Source of the DNA: CAYTTA01 sp964440655
Lineage (GTDB): Bacteria > Bacteroidota > Rhodothermia > Balneolales > Balneolaceae
Direction: 5' to 3'
Assembly: GCA_964440655.1 (NCBI GenBank)
Contig: CAYTTA010000010.1
Span: forward strand, 1-55,261
Length of the DNA: 55,261 nucleotides
Both the position numbers and the translations under genes were made by a program. Shown piece by piece: positions 33,713-41,391 of this stretch. Numbering within the stretch: position 1 is the first letter of the stretch; every line of letters begins with the position of its first letter. The notes beneath the pieces are model-generated. The model saw only the letters and a program-made list of their open reading frames with translations. It searched no databases and had not been told where the DNA came from.

Positions 33713-35164
33713 TTGATCTTATCTCTCTATCTGCTTATTACGGGACTGCTGATCGTGCTGAGTGTCGTTACCAGCAATCTTTCCATGCGGTATGGCATCC
33801 CCGCACTGCTCATTTTTCTGGGGCTTGGAATGCTGTTCGGATCAGACGGTCTGAACATCGTTGCGTTTGATGACAACAACCTGGCACAGGCACTGGGTAT
33901 CATCGCTCTTGCCTACATTCTCTTTTCCGGCGGACTGGATACCGATTGGGAGCGGGTAAAGCCGGTTGTAGGTCCTGCCATTGTTCTCTCAACAGGCGGG
34001 GTGCTGATCAGCGCCCTGATCGTCGGAGGTTTTGTTTCTCTTATTCTGAATGTCTCTTTTGTCGAAGGCCTTCTGATGGGGGCCATCATCTCCTCTACCG
34101 ATGCGGCAGCTGTTTTTTCGGTTCTCCGCTCAAAGTCGGTGGGACTGAAATATAATCTGAAGGAGCTGATAGAATTTGAGTCTGCCACGAATGATCCGAT
34201 GGCGATCATCCTCACCACGGGGCTTATTCAGTTCATCCAGTCCCCCGACGTCACGGCGGCATCGTTTTTCTGGATCTTTTTAAAGCAGATGGTGATCGGG
34301 TTCCCGGCAGGAGTCCTTCTTGGAAAAGGTGCCGTCTGGGCTATCAATTATGTGAATCTGCGATATGACGGACTCTATCCGGTGCTCGCTCTCTCCTTTG
34401 TTCCGCTCATCTATGCCGGGACCGATCTCATCGGAGGCAACGGGTTTCTGGCGGTCTATCTGGCCGGACTCATCATGGGGAACTCCATCATCGCCCACCG
34501 CAGGAGCCTGATGAACTTTTTTGACGGAATCAGCTGGCTGATGCAGATTGCCATGTTCCTTACCCTTGGACTTCTGGTCTATCCAAGTTCGATACTGGGG
34601 ATCTGGAAAGAAGGTCTTCTCATCGCCCTGGTTCTCATACTGCTCGGCAGGCCGGTGAGCATCTTTCTCGGAATGCTATTTACCCGTTACAGCACAAGGG
34701 CGAAGCTGATGGTCTCCTGGGTGGGGCTGCGGGGAGCTGTTCCCATCATCCTGGCCACATTTCCCCTTGTTGCGGGCATCCAGCAGGCGGAGCTCTTCTT
34801 CAGCATTGTCTTCTTTATTGTGGTGACATCGGTGCTCCTTCAGGGGACTACCATACCGATGGTGGCCAGGCTTCTCGGAGTGGATGCCCCGATCGAGGAG
34901 AAGACCCGCTATCCGATCGAGCTTGAGCCATCGGTTGATACAAAAACCGCGCTGCAGGAGATTGTTATTTCGGATGAGGATCTTGCGGTCGGAAAGCAGA
35001 TTCTTGAACTGGGACTTCCCGAGAATGTGCTGGTTACGTTAATCAACCGTGAAGGGAGATTCTTTGTACCACGCGGTACGACCGAAATTCAGCAGAAGGA
35101 CAAGCTACTAATTCTGACCGACAAGAAAAATCTGGATGAGATCCAGAGGCTGATTTCCGGTTGA
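33713..35164 (+). CDS. Potassium/proton antiporter-like CPA1 transporter with TrkA-C domain
   Basis: The 483-residue protein resembles NhaP2 (CvrA), which exchanges K+ or Na+ for H+. It has about twelve membrane helices, including GIPALLIFLGLGMLFGSDG, and the TM5 acidic region FESATNDPMAIIL with the paired Asn-Asp expected for ion binding. The final 70 residues (LAVGKQILELGLPENVLV to LLILTDKK) form a TrkA-C (RCK-C) regulatory domain. In Gram-positive relatives such domains bind c-di-AMP. TTG 33713 starts it. Ion specificity is not proved by sequence. Confidence 0.9.
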   Translation: MILSLYLLITGLLIVLSVVTSNLSMRYGIPALLIFLGLGMLFGSDGLNIVAFDDNNLAQALGIIALAYILFSGGLDTDWERVKPVVGPAIVLSTGGVLISALIVGGFVSLILNVSFVEGLLMGAIISSTDAAAVFSVLRSKSVGLKYNLKELIEFESATNDPMAIILTTGLIQFIQSPDVTAASFFWIFLKQMVIGFPAGVLLGKGAVWAINYVNLRYDGLYPVLALSFVPLIYAGTDLIGGNGFLAVYLAGLIMGNSIIAHRRSLMNFFDGISWLMQIAMFLTLGLLVYPSSILGIWKEGLLIALVLILLGRPVSIFLGMLFTRYSTRAKLMVSWVGLRGAVPIILATFPLVAGIQQAELFFSIVFFIVVTSVLLQGTTIPMVARLLGVDAPIEEKTRYPIELEPSVDTKTALQEIVISDEDLAVGKQILELGLPENVLVTLINREGRFFVPRGTTEIQQKDKLLILTDKKNLDEIQRLISG

Positions 35165-35182
35165 AATTTTTCCCCTCTGCGA

Positions 35183-35782
35183 TCAGTTCAGGGCGAGCTG
35201 GCGGATTGCATCGATAACCGCCTGGCTGTCACCGGCTGCGTCGACCTCTGTATCCTTGTAGAGGATCCTGCCGTCTTTTCCGATAATAAATGTCCACCTG
35301 CTTGTGGTCACCGATCGGGTCAGCTCAACCTCTTTCCCATCCACTTCCCGCACAATGGTTCCGCCATCCCGCACCGGCACTCCGAACGCACGGGCGATCT
35401 CTCCGCTCTCATCAGAAAGAAGGGGAAAATTCAGGTTGTTGAGCCGTTTGAAAAGTTTCAGCCCCTCCACATTGTCCCCGCTGATTCCAACAACCTCTGC
35501 CCCCATCTCCGTCAGAACGGTCCGGTCATCCCGGAAGCTGCAGGCCTGGGCAGTGCACCCTCCGGTCATAGCTGCCGGATAGAAATAGACAACCAGCAGT
35601 TTTTCCCCGATATGATCCCGGCTGCTCCAGATCTCATTATCGGCGGAAGGAGCTCTGAACTCTGGTGCAAGGTCCCCTACTTCAAGATTCACGGTCTGAC
35701 TCCCGGCCGGTTGGATTGCAAGCAACAGGATGACGGCAGAGAGAACAATGATAGGCAGTCGGACATCTCTTGGTGGCTTCAT
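35183..35782 (-). CDS. Periplasmic PrxQ/Bcp-like peroxiredoxin
   Basis: Peroxiredoxins reduce hydroperoxides through a reactive cysteine. The 199-residue protein has an N-terminal hydrophobic signal or anchor (about 9-27), so it is probably exported. YFYPAAMTGGCTAQACSFRD matches the PxxxTxxC active site, with peroxidatic Cys76 and the nearby Cys81 that resolves it in PrxQ. The DsbD system nearby at 20392 could reduce it in the periplasm. It converges with the antiporter (18 bp between stops). Confidence 0.88.
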   Translation of the reverse strand: MKPPRDVRLPIIVLSAVILLLAIQPAGSQTVNLEVGDLAPEFRAPSADNEIWSSRDHIGEKLLVVYFYPAAMTGGCTAQACSFRDDRTVLTEMGAEVVGISGDNVEGLKLFKRLNNLNFPLLSDESGEIARAFGVPVRDGGTIVREVDGKEVELTRSVTTSRWTFIIGKDGRILYKDTEVDAAGDSQAVIDAIRQLALN

Positions 35783-35791
35783 GGTGGCTGA

Positions 35792-35809
35792 ATTGATTTT
35801 ATAATCAAT
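35792..35809. promoter_or_regulatory. AT-rich inverted repeat before the peroxiredoxin start
   Basis: ATTGATT-TTAT-AATCAAT is a perfect 7-4-7 inverted repeat, 10 bp upstream of the peroxiredoxin start codon. It could be an operator or a leader hairpin affecting initiation. No known regulator site is recognised. Confidence 0.4.
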
Positions 35810-35997
35810 ACAGTAGAGAAAATTAGAGTGCGAATCAAGAAGTGACCCAGGCTGATTTCCGATGGCGGAAGCCTTATCTTCCGGGTTTTGTTTTCGACCC
35901 GGTGAACCAGAGAGGAACTTTTCGACCGTTTTGTCGCTACGACAGAATGGAATCCGGCCGGTTCCGGGTTGATCAACTTCAGTTAGGACCGATCACC

Positions 35998-36501
35998 ATG
36001 TACATAACAGATCATGCGGAACAGATTCAGCTGATCCGGGAGATGACTCAGCTCCGCAAGGATATGGAGACGTTTGAAGTCTTCTTTCACCACCCTTACA
36101 GCGGTCAGATGTGGAAAAGTTTCTATCCGCAGGCAACGGGAGAAGAGCTGGGTCCGAAAATTTTGCGTCATGAACCTCTGCCGGAGGATCTGGAAGAGCT
36201 GATCACGATCTGTCTCACAGATGAGGTCCCGCAGAATGCGATCGGCCTTGGAATCGAGCTGGCCGCACAGGCAGGGCAGTGGGTAGAGATTTTCCGGATT
36301 CTGGAGTCGGGCTTCAAGAAATGGAATTCAAGGCAGCTCCGACTCTTTCTTCAGTACCTTGCACCCGAAAAATTTCCTGAAAATCTGGAGAGATTCCGCA
36401 ATGGAGAGTCGGCGGATGAGCTGATCTCCGACCCAGAGATGACGCTGAAAGAACTTCAGAAACTCTCCCGGAGAATGAAGCTGAAAAGTTACTTTTTCTG
36501 A
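35998..36501 (+). CDS. Protein of unknown function
   Basis: I do not recognise this 167-residue protein. It begins MYITDHAEQIQLIREMTQL and is predicted to be mostly helical, with a tryptophan/aromatic patch FFHHPYSGQMWKSFYP near 28-43 and a basic end LSRRMKLKSYFF. There are no membrane segments and few cysteines. I start it at ATG 35998 (with TTAGGA upstream) because the 52 codons before it read like non-coding DNA. It stands alone, divergent from the peroxiredoxin gene. Confidence 0.6.
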   Translation: MYITDHAEQIQLIREMTQLRKDMETFEVFFHHPYSGQMWKSFYPQATGEELGPKILRHEPLPEDLEELITICLTDEVPQNAIGLGIELAAQAGQWVEIFRILESGFKKWNSRQLRLFLQYLAPEKFPENLERFRNGESADELISDPEMTLKELQKLSRRMKLKSYFF

Positions 36502-36611
36502 TCTTCCGCGACGGGGTGCGGTGAAATTCGGAGCACCGAAGAATGGGGGGCGGCAAATGTCTGAATGGTACTCTGGAAGCGTAGAATAGTGGATGGACAG
36601 AATAAGATAAA

Positions 36612-36686
36612 TGGAGCCGGTGAGCGGATTTGAACCGCTGACCTACGCTTTACGAAAGCGTTGCTCTACCCCTGAGCTACACCGGC
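36612..36686 (-). tRNA. tRNA-Thr (anticodon CGT), CCA encoded
   Basis: The minus strand folds into a cloverleaf: acceptor GCCGGTG/CACCGGC, D stem GCTC/GAGC, anticodon stem ACGCT/AGCGT with loop TTCGTAA, T arm AGCGG-TTCAAAT-CCGCT, discriminator T and encoded CCA. The anticodon CGT reads ACG threonine codons. It begins 21 bp after the serC stop and is probably released from the serC transcript or has a nearby promoter. Confidence 0.94.
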
Positions 36687-36707
36687 TTGTTCCGTACCGG
36701 CGGCCTG

Positions 36708-37790
36708 TCAGCCATGCCGGTCACGGAAATCCTTCATGAAATCAACCAGCGCTTCAACGCTTTCCATCCTGCACGCATTGTAGATACTGGCCCGGACTCC
36801 ACCAACGCTGCGGTGTCCTTTCAGAGCCACAAGGTCATTTTCCGCCGCTTCTTTGAGGAATGTGGCTTCCAGCTCCTCATCTTTCAGGCGCCAGGTTACG
36901 TTCATGAGTGAGCGGGAAGCTTTTTCTGCCGTTCCGCGGTAGAAATCATCCCTGTCAATCTCACCGTAAAGCAGTTCTGCCTTCTGCTGGTTGAACTGCT
37001 CAAAATATCCTATTCCTCCTTTTTCTTCAATCCACTCGAGCACATAATTCACCATGTAGACAGCGAAGACCGGAGGGGTATTGAAGAGTTTGTCCAGGTG
37101 AGTTTCGTATCGGAGAATGGTGGGCACCGAAGAGGTGTCGGCCATATCCTTCAGGAACCGGTCATGGACCAGTACAACCGTCACTCCGGCGGGTCCCAGG
37201 TTCTTCTGTGCCCCGGCGTAGATCAGTCCGTATCGCTCCAGATCGATCGGCCGGGAGAGAAAATCGGAGGATGCATCGCATACCAGGGGCTTTCCGTTGC
37301 TCTCCGGTTCGGACCGGTACTGGGTTCCGAAAATGGTGTTGTTCGAAGTGAAGTGAACGTAAACGGCATCATCAGACAGATTCAGCTCACTGTCGGAAGG
37401 GATGCGGGTGTAGTTCTCCCCTTTCCCGCTGAAGGGGATGTTGACGTTACCTATCAGCTGTGCCTCTTTGATCGCTTTGGAGGACCAGGATCCGGTATCG
37501 ATGTAGTCGGCACTCCGCTCCCGGTTCAGAAAATTCTGCGGGACCATGGTGAACTGGGTGCTTGCCCCTCCACCGAGGAAGAGTACATTCCAGCCTTCAC
37601 CGGCGTTCAGAATCCTCTTGAGCCGTTCGCTCGTCTGCTGATGGATTTCGGTGTATTCCGGACCCCGGTGACTCATCTCGATCAGGGAGCTTCCCTTGCC
37701 CCGGTAATCGACCAGTTCGGATTCCACTTTCTGTAATACCTCCAGCGGCAGGGCTGCCGGACCGGCACTGAAATTGTGTACTCTTTTCAT
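36708..37790 (-). CDS. serC: Phosphoserine aminotransferase
   Basis: SerC is a PLP enzyme that transaminates 3-phosphohydroxypyruvate to phosphoserine in serine synthesis and can also act in pyridoxal phosphate synthesis. The 360-residue product begins RVHNFSAGPAALPLEVL and has FLGGGASTQF, CDASSDFLSRP and the PLP lysine in YAGAQKNLGPAG (Lys196). It follows the DUF1015 gene by 5 bp. In many Bacteroidota DUF1015 lies between serC and serA; serA is not seen here. Confidence 0.95.
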   Translation of the reverse strand: MKRVHNFSAGPAALPLEVLQKVESELVDYRGKGSSLIEMSHRGPEYTEIHQQTSERLKRILNAGEGWNVLFLGGGASTQFTMVPQNFLNRERSADYIDTGSWSSKAIKEAQLIGNVNIPFSGKGENYTRIPSDSELNLSDDAVYVHFTSNNTIFGTQYRSEPESNGKPLVCDASSDFLSRPIDLERYGLIYAGAQKNLGPAGVTVVLVHDRFLKDMADTSSVPTILRYETHLDKLFNTPPVFAVYMVNYVLEWIEEKGGIGYFEQFNQQKAELLYGEIDRDDFYRGTAEKASRSLMNVTWRLKDEELEATFLKEAAENDLVALKGHRSVGGVRASIYNACRMESVEALVDFMKDFRDRHG

Positions 37791-37795
37791 CGGTT

Positions 37796-39004
37796 TTAGA
37801 ATGTGTGTATGATTAGTCCGGAACGGATTTTCGGTTCAAACCAGGTGGATTTCGGAGGCATGAGAGCACCTTCGTCCGAAACACTGACAAGTTCTTCGAT
37901 GGCCGTAGGGTGCATGCTGATGGCCAGGTCGGCGGTTCCGTCATCCACTCTTCTTTCCAGTTCGGATGTTCCCCGTATCCCCCCCACAAAGTCGATGTTG
38001 GCATCCGTTCGAGGATTCTCGATGCCAAAAATCGGCGAGAGGATACCCTCCTGCAGCCGGGTAACATCGAGTTGGGAGACTGTATCACTGTCCACAGGTT
38101 CGGGAAGTTCCAGGCCCTGCCATTTTCCTTTGTAGTAGATGGAGACCATCCCCTTTTTTTCAGGAACCGGCCCCGCTTCCGCGAGCGGAAAACGTGTTGT
38201 GAGCTCCTCCATCATCGCATCCGTCACCCGGTAGACAAGCCGGTTGTAGGGAAGAATTTTCATCTGATCGATGGGAAACAGAACGGCGGGAAAATATTCA
38301 TACTCCTCTTCACCGGGCCAGGTGCCGTTCTTCTCCCGAAGTTCAGCGGCTGCGCGGGATGCACTCTTGCAGCGGTGGTGACCGTCAGCCACGTAGAGTC
38401 TTGGGACCCGGTAGAAGGCTTCCACGTAATCGGAGGGGGCCTCTATCTTCCAGATCCGGTGCCAGACTCCGTCATCCGCCTGAAACTCAATGTAAGGAGC
38501 GGAGAAAAGCATGGTCTTCTCCATGAGCTCTGTGATGCCGGTGCTGTCCTTGAACGTGAGCATGACCGGTTCGGCATGGGCTGACTGGGTGAGGATATGC
38601 CGCGTCCGGTCATCTTCCTTGTCAGGCCGGGTCAGCTCATGTTTCAGGATCACATCGTTGTCGTAATCCTCGACCGATACACAGGCGAAGACTCCGGTCT
38701 GTTTGTGCTCTCCTGTCTCCATCTGGTAGAGGTAGAGGAACTGTTTTTCATCCTGCCTGAGCTTGTCGCTTCCCAGGAGGCGCCTCAGATTTTCCGCTCC
38801 CTTCTCATAGACTTCGTCGGCGTTGAAGGGTGTCCCTTCCGGAAGGTCGATCTCGGGTCGTATGACATGCAGATAGCTGTCCGGCTTGTTCTGTGCCATT
38901 CCGGCGGCTTCCTCTGAACTGATGACATCATAGGGAACACAGGAGATCTCCTTTGCTTTCTCCGGAACCGGGAGCCAGCCGCGGAAGGGGTGAACAATAG
39001 CCAT
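37796..39004 (-). CDS. DUF1015 family protein
   Basis: This 402-residue protein has the DUF1015 hallmarks: an opening IVHPFRGWLPVPEKAKEISC followed by PYDVIS, a middle YVADGHHRCKSASR and a C-terminal DFVGGIRGTSELE. The HH-R centre suggests a metal or phosphate site, but the biochemical role is unknown. It probably forms an operon with serC, which starts 5 bp downstream, hinting at serine or PLP metabolism. Confidence 0.85.
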   Translation of the reverse strand: MAIVHPFRGWLPVPEKAKEISCVPYDVISSEEAAGMAQNKPDSYLHVIRPEIDLPEGTPFNADEVYEKGAENLRRLLGSDKLRQDEKQFLYLYQMETGEHKQTGVFACVSVEDYDNDVILKHELTRPDKEDDRTRHILTQSAHAEPVMLTFKDSTGITELMEKTMLFSAPYIEFQADDGVWHRIWKIEAPSDYVEAFYRVPRLYVADGHHRCKSASRAAAELREKNGTWPGEEEYEYFPAVLFPIDQMKILPYNRLVYRVTDAMMEELTTRFPLAEAGPVPEKKGMVSIYYKGKWQGLELPEPVDSDTVSQLDVTRLQEGILSPIFGIENPRTDANIDFVGGIRGTSELERRVDDGTADLAISMHPTAIEELVSVSDEGALMPPKSTWFEPKIRSGLIIHTF

Positions 39005-39027
39005 GGAGTGCAGTTTTTATTATTTTT

Positions 39028-39041
39028 TATTGGCTCCAATA
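39028..39041. promoter_or_regulatory. TATTGG-CT-CCAATA inverted repeat
   Basis: A perfect 6-2-6 inverted repeat lies between the divergent DUF1015 and DUF1844 starts, 24 bp from the former and 47 bp from the latter. Its position in an 83-bp divergent spacer makes an operator possible, but the motif is short enough to occur by chance. Confidence 0.3.
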
Positions 39042-39087
39042 ATACGGATTCTTCAACTTTAACTCAGCTTTCAAAGAAGAAAAATCT

Positions 39088-39465
39088 ATGGAATCACCGC
39101 TTAATGGAGATAAACTGAGCCCCGAGCAGCAGGATCAGTTGCTTTTTGCCATGCTGGTACAGCAACATCAGGAGATTGCGATGATGGGACTGGGTAAAAT
39201 CAAGAATCCGGTCACGGACAAGATTGAGAGAGACATCAAGAATGCAAAGTATGCCATCGATACCCTGAACATGCTCCAGAGATATACCGAAGGGAACCTG
39301 CCGAAGGAGCTGAGCGACTATCTGTCGCAGACGCTCACCAATTTGAGGCTCAACTATGCCGACGAGAAGAGAAAAGAGGCAGAGGGAGGAGCAGAAGGTG
39401 ATCAATCCCCGTCCCACGGAAGTCAGTCCGAAAGGGGGAAGGAAGAGTCAGGACCGGATTTTTGA
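39088..39465 (+). CDS. DUF1844 family protein
   Basis: The 125-residue protein resembles the DUF1844 family: a helical core LLFAMLVQQHQEIAMMGLGKI, then DIKNAKYAIDTLNMLQRYTEGNL with its characteristic Asp-Thr-Leu-x-Met-Leu pattern, and a hydrophilic tail rich in Glu, Lys and Ser. Function is unknown. The Nudix gene starts with a TTG that overlaps its stop codon, so the two are coupled. Confidence 0.8.
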   Translation: MESPLNGDKLSPEQQDQLLFAMLVQQHQEIAMMGLGKIKNPVTDKIERDIKNAKYAIDTLNMLQRYTEGNLPKELSDYLSQTLTNLRLNYADEKRKEAEGGAEGDQSPSHGSQSERGKEESGPDF

Positions 39466-39908
39466 TCTCTCCCGATGCGATACCGGTTGATGCAGCCGGC
39501 GGGATTCTTTACAGAGATTCCGGGGAGGATCTTCAGATTCTGTTGATCTACCGGAAAGGGGTTTGGGATCTGCCCAAAGGGAAAATGGAACCGGGAGAGG
39601 ATTTTGCCGGATGCGCGGCCCGGGAGCTGGCCGAGGAGACCGGTATGAAGGGCTTTCTTCAGGGACCGTTTCTGACCGAGACCTTTCATGAATACGAGCT
39701 GGGGGGGATCGTCCACCGGAAAAGGACCCGCTGGTTTGCCTTCTCGCTCATACCGGAGGCGCGGAAGTGCCAACCCGTTCCACAAAAGGAGGAGGGGATT
39801 GAACGTGTGGAGTGGTGTGCTCCGGAGGAGGCGTTAGAGAAGGTGGGGTATGAAAATCTGGTCCGGGTGATCTCCGCTTTTCTGGAAAAAGTCGACTCGG
39901 ACACGTAG
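39462..39908 (+). CDS. Nudix hydrolase
   Basis: Nudix enzymes cleave nucleoside diphosphates linked to another moiety, using Mg2+. The 148-residue protein holds a complete Nudix box at about 40-62: Gly-x5-Glu-x7-Arg-Glu-x2-Glu-Glu-x-Gly (GKMEPGEDFAGCAARELAEE and following TGM). The substrate is not predictable. The TTG start overlaps the DUF1844 stop by 4 bp. It is followed by a 16-bp tandem repeat and a two-way terminator. Confidence 0.88.
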   Translation: MISPDAIPVDAAGGILYRDSGEDLQILLIYRKGVWDLPKGKMEPGEDFAGCAARELAEETGMKGFLQGPFLTETFHEYELGGIVHRKRTRWFAFSLIPEARKCQPVPQKEEGIERVEWCAPEEALEKVGYENLVRVISAFLEKVDSDT

Positions 39909-39941
39909 GTCATCTCTTTGTTTTCATCGGGTGATACGGTT

Positions 39942-39973
39942 TTTGGCGGGGTGAGCCTTTGGCGGGGTGAGCC
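39942..39973. repeat. Perfect 16-bp tandem repeat, two copies
   Basis: TTTGGCGGGGTGAGCC occurs twice without spacer at 39942-39957 and 39958-39973, followed by a partial third copy TTGGCG. It lies just after the Nudix gene in the spacer before the convergent tonB. Confidence 0.8.
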
Positions 39974-40050
39974 TTGGCGCTCCGACGACAGACTCCTGTT
40001 ATTTGCCCTTGCGAGAGAGATTTTTTTACCTGATGGGGTACCATGTACAA

Positions 40051-40086
40051 AAAAAAAGCGCAACCTGTTGGGCTGCGCTTTTTCAA
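40051..40086. terminator. Bidirectional terminator between Nudix and TonB genes
   Basis: AAAGCGCA and TGCGCTTT pair around a short loop; A's flank the left arm and T's the right, so the hairpin can end both the plus-strand Nudix transcript and the minus-strand tonB transcript. Both genes point at it. Confidence 0.75.
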
Positions 40087-40111
40087 AACCGTTGCAGATG
40101 CCTGACAGCGG

Positions 40112-40777
40112 TCAGCTCTGCAGTCGGAAGACGATCGGCAGACTGTACTGAACCCGTACAGGTCTTCCCCGCTGCATCCCCGGCTTGAACTTTGCCTGTT
40201 GTACGGCACGGATCGCTTCCTCATCGCATCCGCCGCCGATGCCGCGGATCACCTGGGGATTTTCCACCTCGCCCCGCTCATTCACAATGAACTGGACATA
40301 GACCCGCCCTTCGATACCTGCACGACGGGCCATTTCAGGATAACGGATCCTGCTCTGAAGCTCCTGAAGTCCGCCAATCAGTTCGGGCATGTCTTCCACT
40401 ACCACGAAGAAGTCCTCTTCCATCTCCTCTTCCTCGTCCTCACGCATCGGCGGAGGAGGGGGAAGATCCATCGGGCCACCCAGGGTCAGCTCGGCATCAA
40501 TGGAGAAAGAGACATCTTCAATAATCTCGTCGTTGGGTACCGCAACAGGAACGGGCGGCCGGGGCGGAGGCGGAGGCGTCTCGATGTGACGCGTCTGTAC
40601 AATCTCCTCCATCTCGATCACTTCCTGCTCGGTAATAACATATTCCTGCGTCTCCTTAGCCCTGAACTCCACCTTTACCGCTACAACAGAGATCAGCAGA
40701 CTGATGAGCAAACCGATCTGAATGAATACGGTATGGTAGTTCCGAAGATCCGCTTCCGGGTTCTTGCGTCTTTTCAT
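40112..40777 (-). CDS. TonB-family energy transducer
   Basis: TonB couples the proton-motive force to outer-membrane transporters. The 221-residue protein has a single N-terminal membrane helix (about 15-32), a linker with proline blocks TPPPPPRPPVPV and DLPPPPPM alternating with an acidic block, and a C-terminal TonB domain RIRYPEMARRAGIEGRVYVQ followed by FIVNERGEVENP, ending QYSLPIVFRLQS. No ExbB/ExbD genes accompany it. A terminator at 40051 lies just beyond its stop. Confidence 0.9.
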   Translation of the reverse strand: MKRRKNPEADLRNYHTVFIQIGLLISLLISVVAVKVEFRAKETQEYVITEQEVIEMEEIVQTRHIETPPPPPRPPVPVAVPNDEIIEDVSFSIDAELTLGGPMDLPPPPPMREDEEEEMEEDFFVVVEDMPELIGGLQELQSRIRYPEMARRAGIEGRVYVQFIVNERGEVENPQVIRGIGGGCDEEAIRAVQQAKFKPGMQRGRPVRVQYSLPIVFRLQS

Positions 40778-40834
40778 GATTCTGAACTACTGTGATTAAT
40801 CGATTACCGGTCGAATGATAATTCAAATCCATAA

Positions 40835-40853
40835 AACATTCCAAAAGAATGTT
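40835..40853 (-). other. Inverted repeat AACATTC-CAAAA-GAATGTT in the tonB leader
   Basis: A perfect 7-5-7 inverted repeat about 57 bp upstream of tonB; on the minus strand it is followed by TTTATGG. It might be a weak terminator for the upstream Nnr/VanZ transcript or an operator of tonB. A second small GC hairpin (CGGCC/GGCCG, about 40857-40873) lies beside it. Confidence 0.35.
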
Positions 40854-40913
40854 CTCACGGCCATCAGGCCGCCGGCAGTCCACCTGCCTGTTTAAAAGTA
40901 TAATAGAAACATG

Positions 40914-40941
40914 CAAATAGGTAACCAGAAAACCAATCAAA
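40914..40941 (-). promoter_or_regulatory. Possible tonB promoter
   Basis: On the minus strand TTTG (40938-40941) is 18 bp from TATTTG (40914-40919), close to the Bacteroidota consensus. It begins right after the VanZ stop codon and would give tonB a leader of about 130 nt that includes both hairpins. Confidence 0.35.
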
Positions 40942-41391
40942 TTATTGCCCGGTGCCGTTCCTGCCGGAAGCTGTAGAGCTCTTTTGCGGGGCGGGTGAGC
41001 CTGGAAGCCGGGCAGTAAGCCACCGTAACAGGGCGATTGCAATCAGGCATCCCGCGATATCCGCAATCAGATCGGCCAGATCCATATGTCGCTTCCCCGG
41101 CAGCAGCTCCTGCAGGATTTCGATGGTGGCGCCGAACAGGGTGCCGGCGATAAAGATCGAAAAGTAGGGCAGCGGCTTCCGGTCGGAGATGAACATGATC
41201 AGTCCGAGCAGAAAGGTCCAGGTGCCGAACATGGCAAGATGGCCCAGTTTGTCGTAACGGAAAAGTTCGACATCGCCGATGTGATCGGCAGGCAGAAGGG
41301 TGAGAAGAAGGGTTGCAAGAGTGAGAAGAGCGATCGCGCCATAGAGTATGGAGGGATGCCGTTCAAGACCGGAGAGTGCTTTGGTAATCAT
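40942..41391 (-). CDS. VanZ-like membrane protein
   Basis: This 149-residue protein has four predicted membrane helices (about 17-35, 48-67, 75-95 and 104-125) and VanZ-type conserved polar residues, DKLGHLAMFGTW and the loop ELLPGKRHMDLADLIADIAG. VanZ itself gives low-level teicoplanin resistance in enterococci, but most chromosomal VanZ-like proteins have no known role. It overlaps the end of the Nnr gene by 4 bp (ATGA). Confidence 0.85.
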   Translation of the reverse strand: MITKALSGLERHPSILYGAIALLTLATLLLTLLPADHIGDVELFRYDKLGHLAMFGTWTFLLGLIMFISDRKPLPYFSIFIAGTLFGATIEILQELLPGKRHMDLADLIADIAGCLIAIALLRWLTARLPGSPAPQKSSTASGRNGTGQ

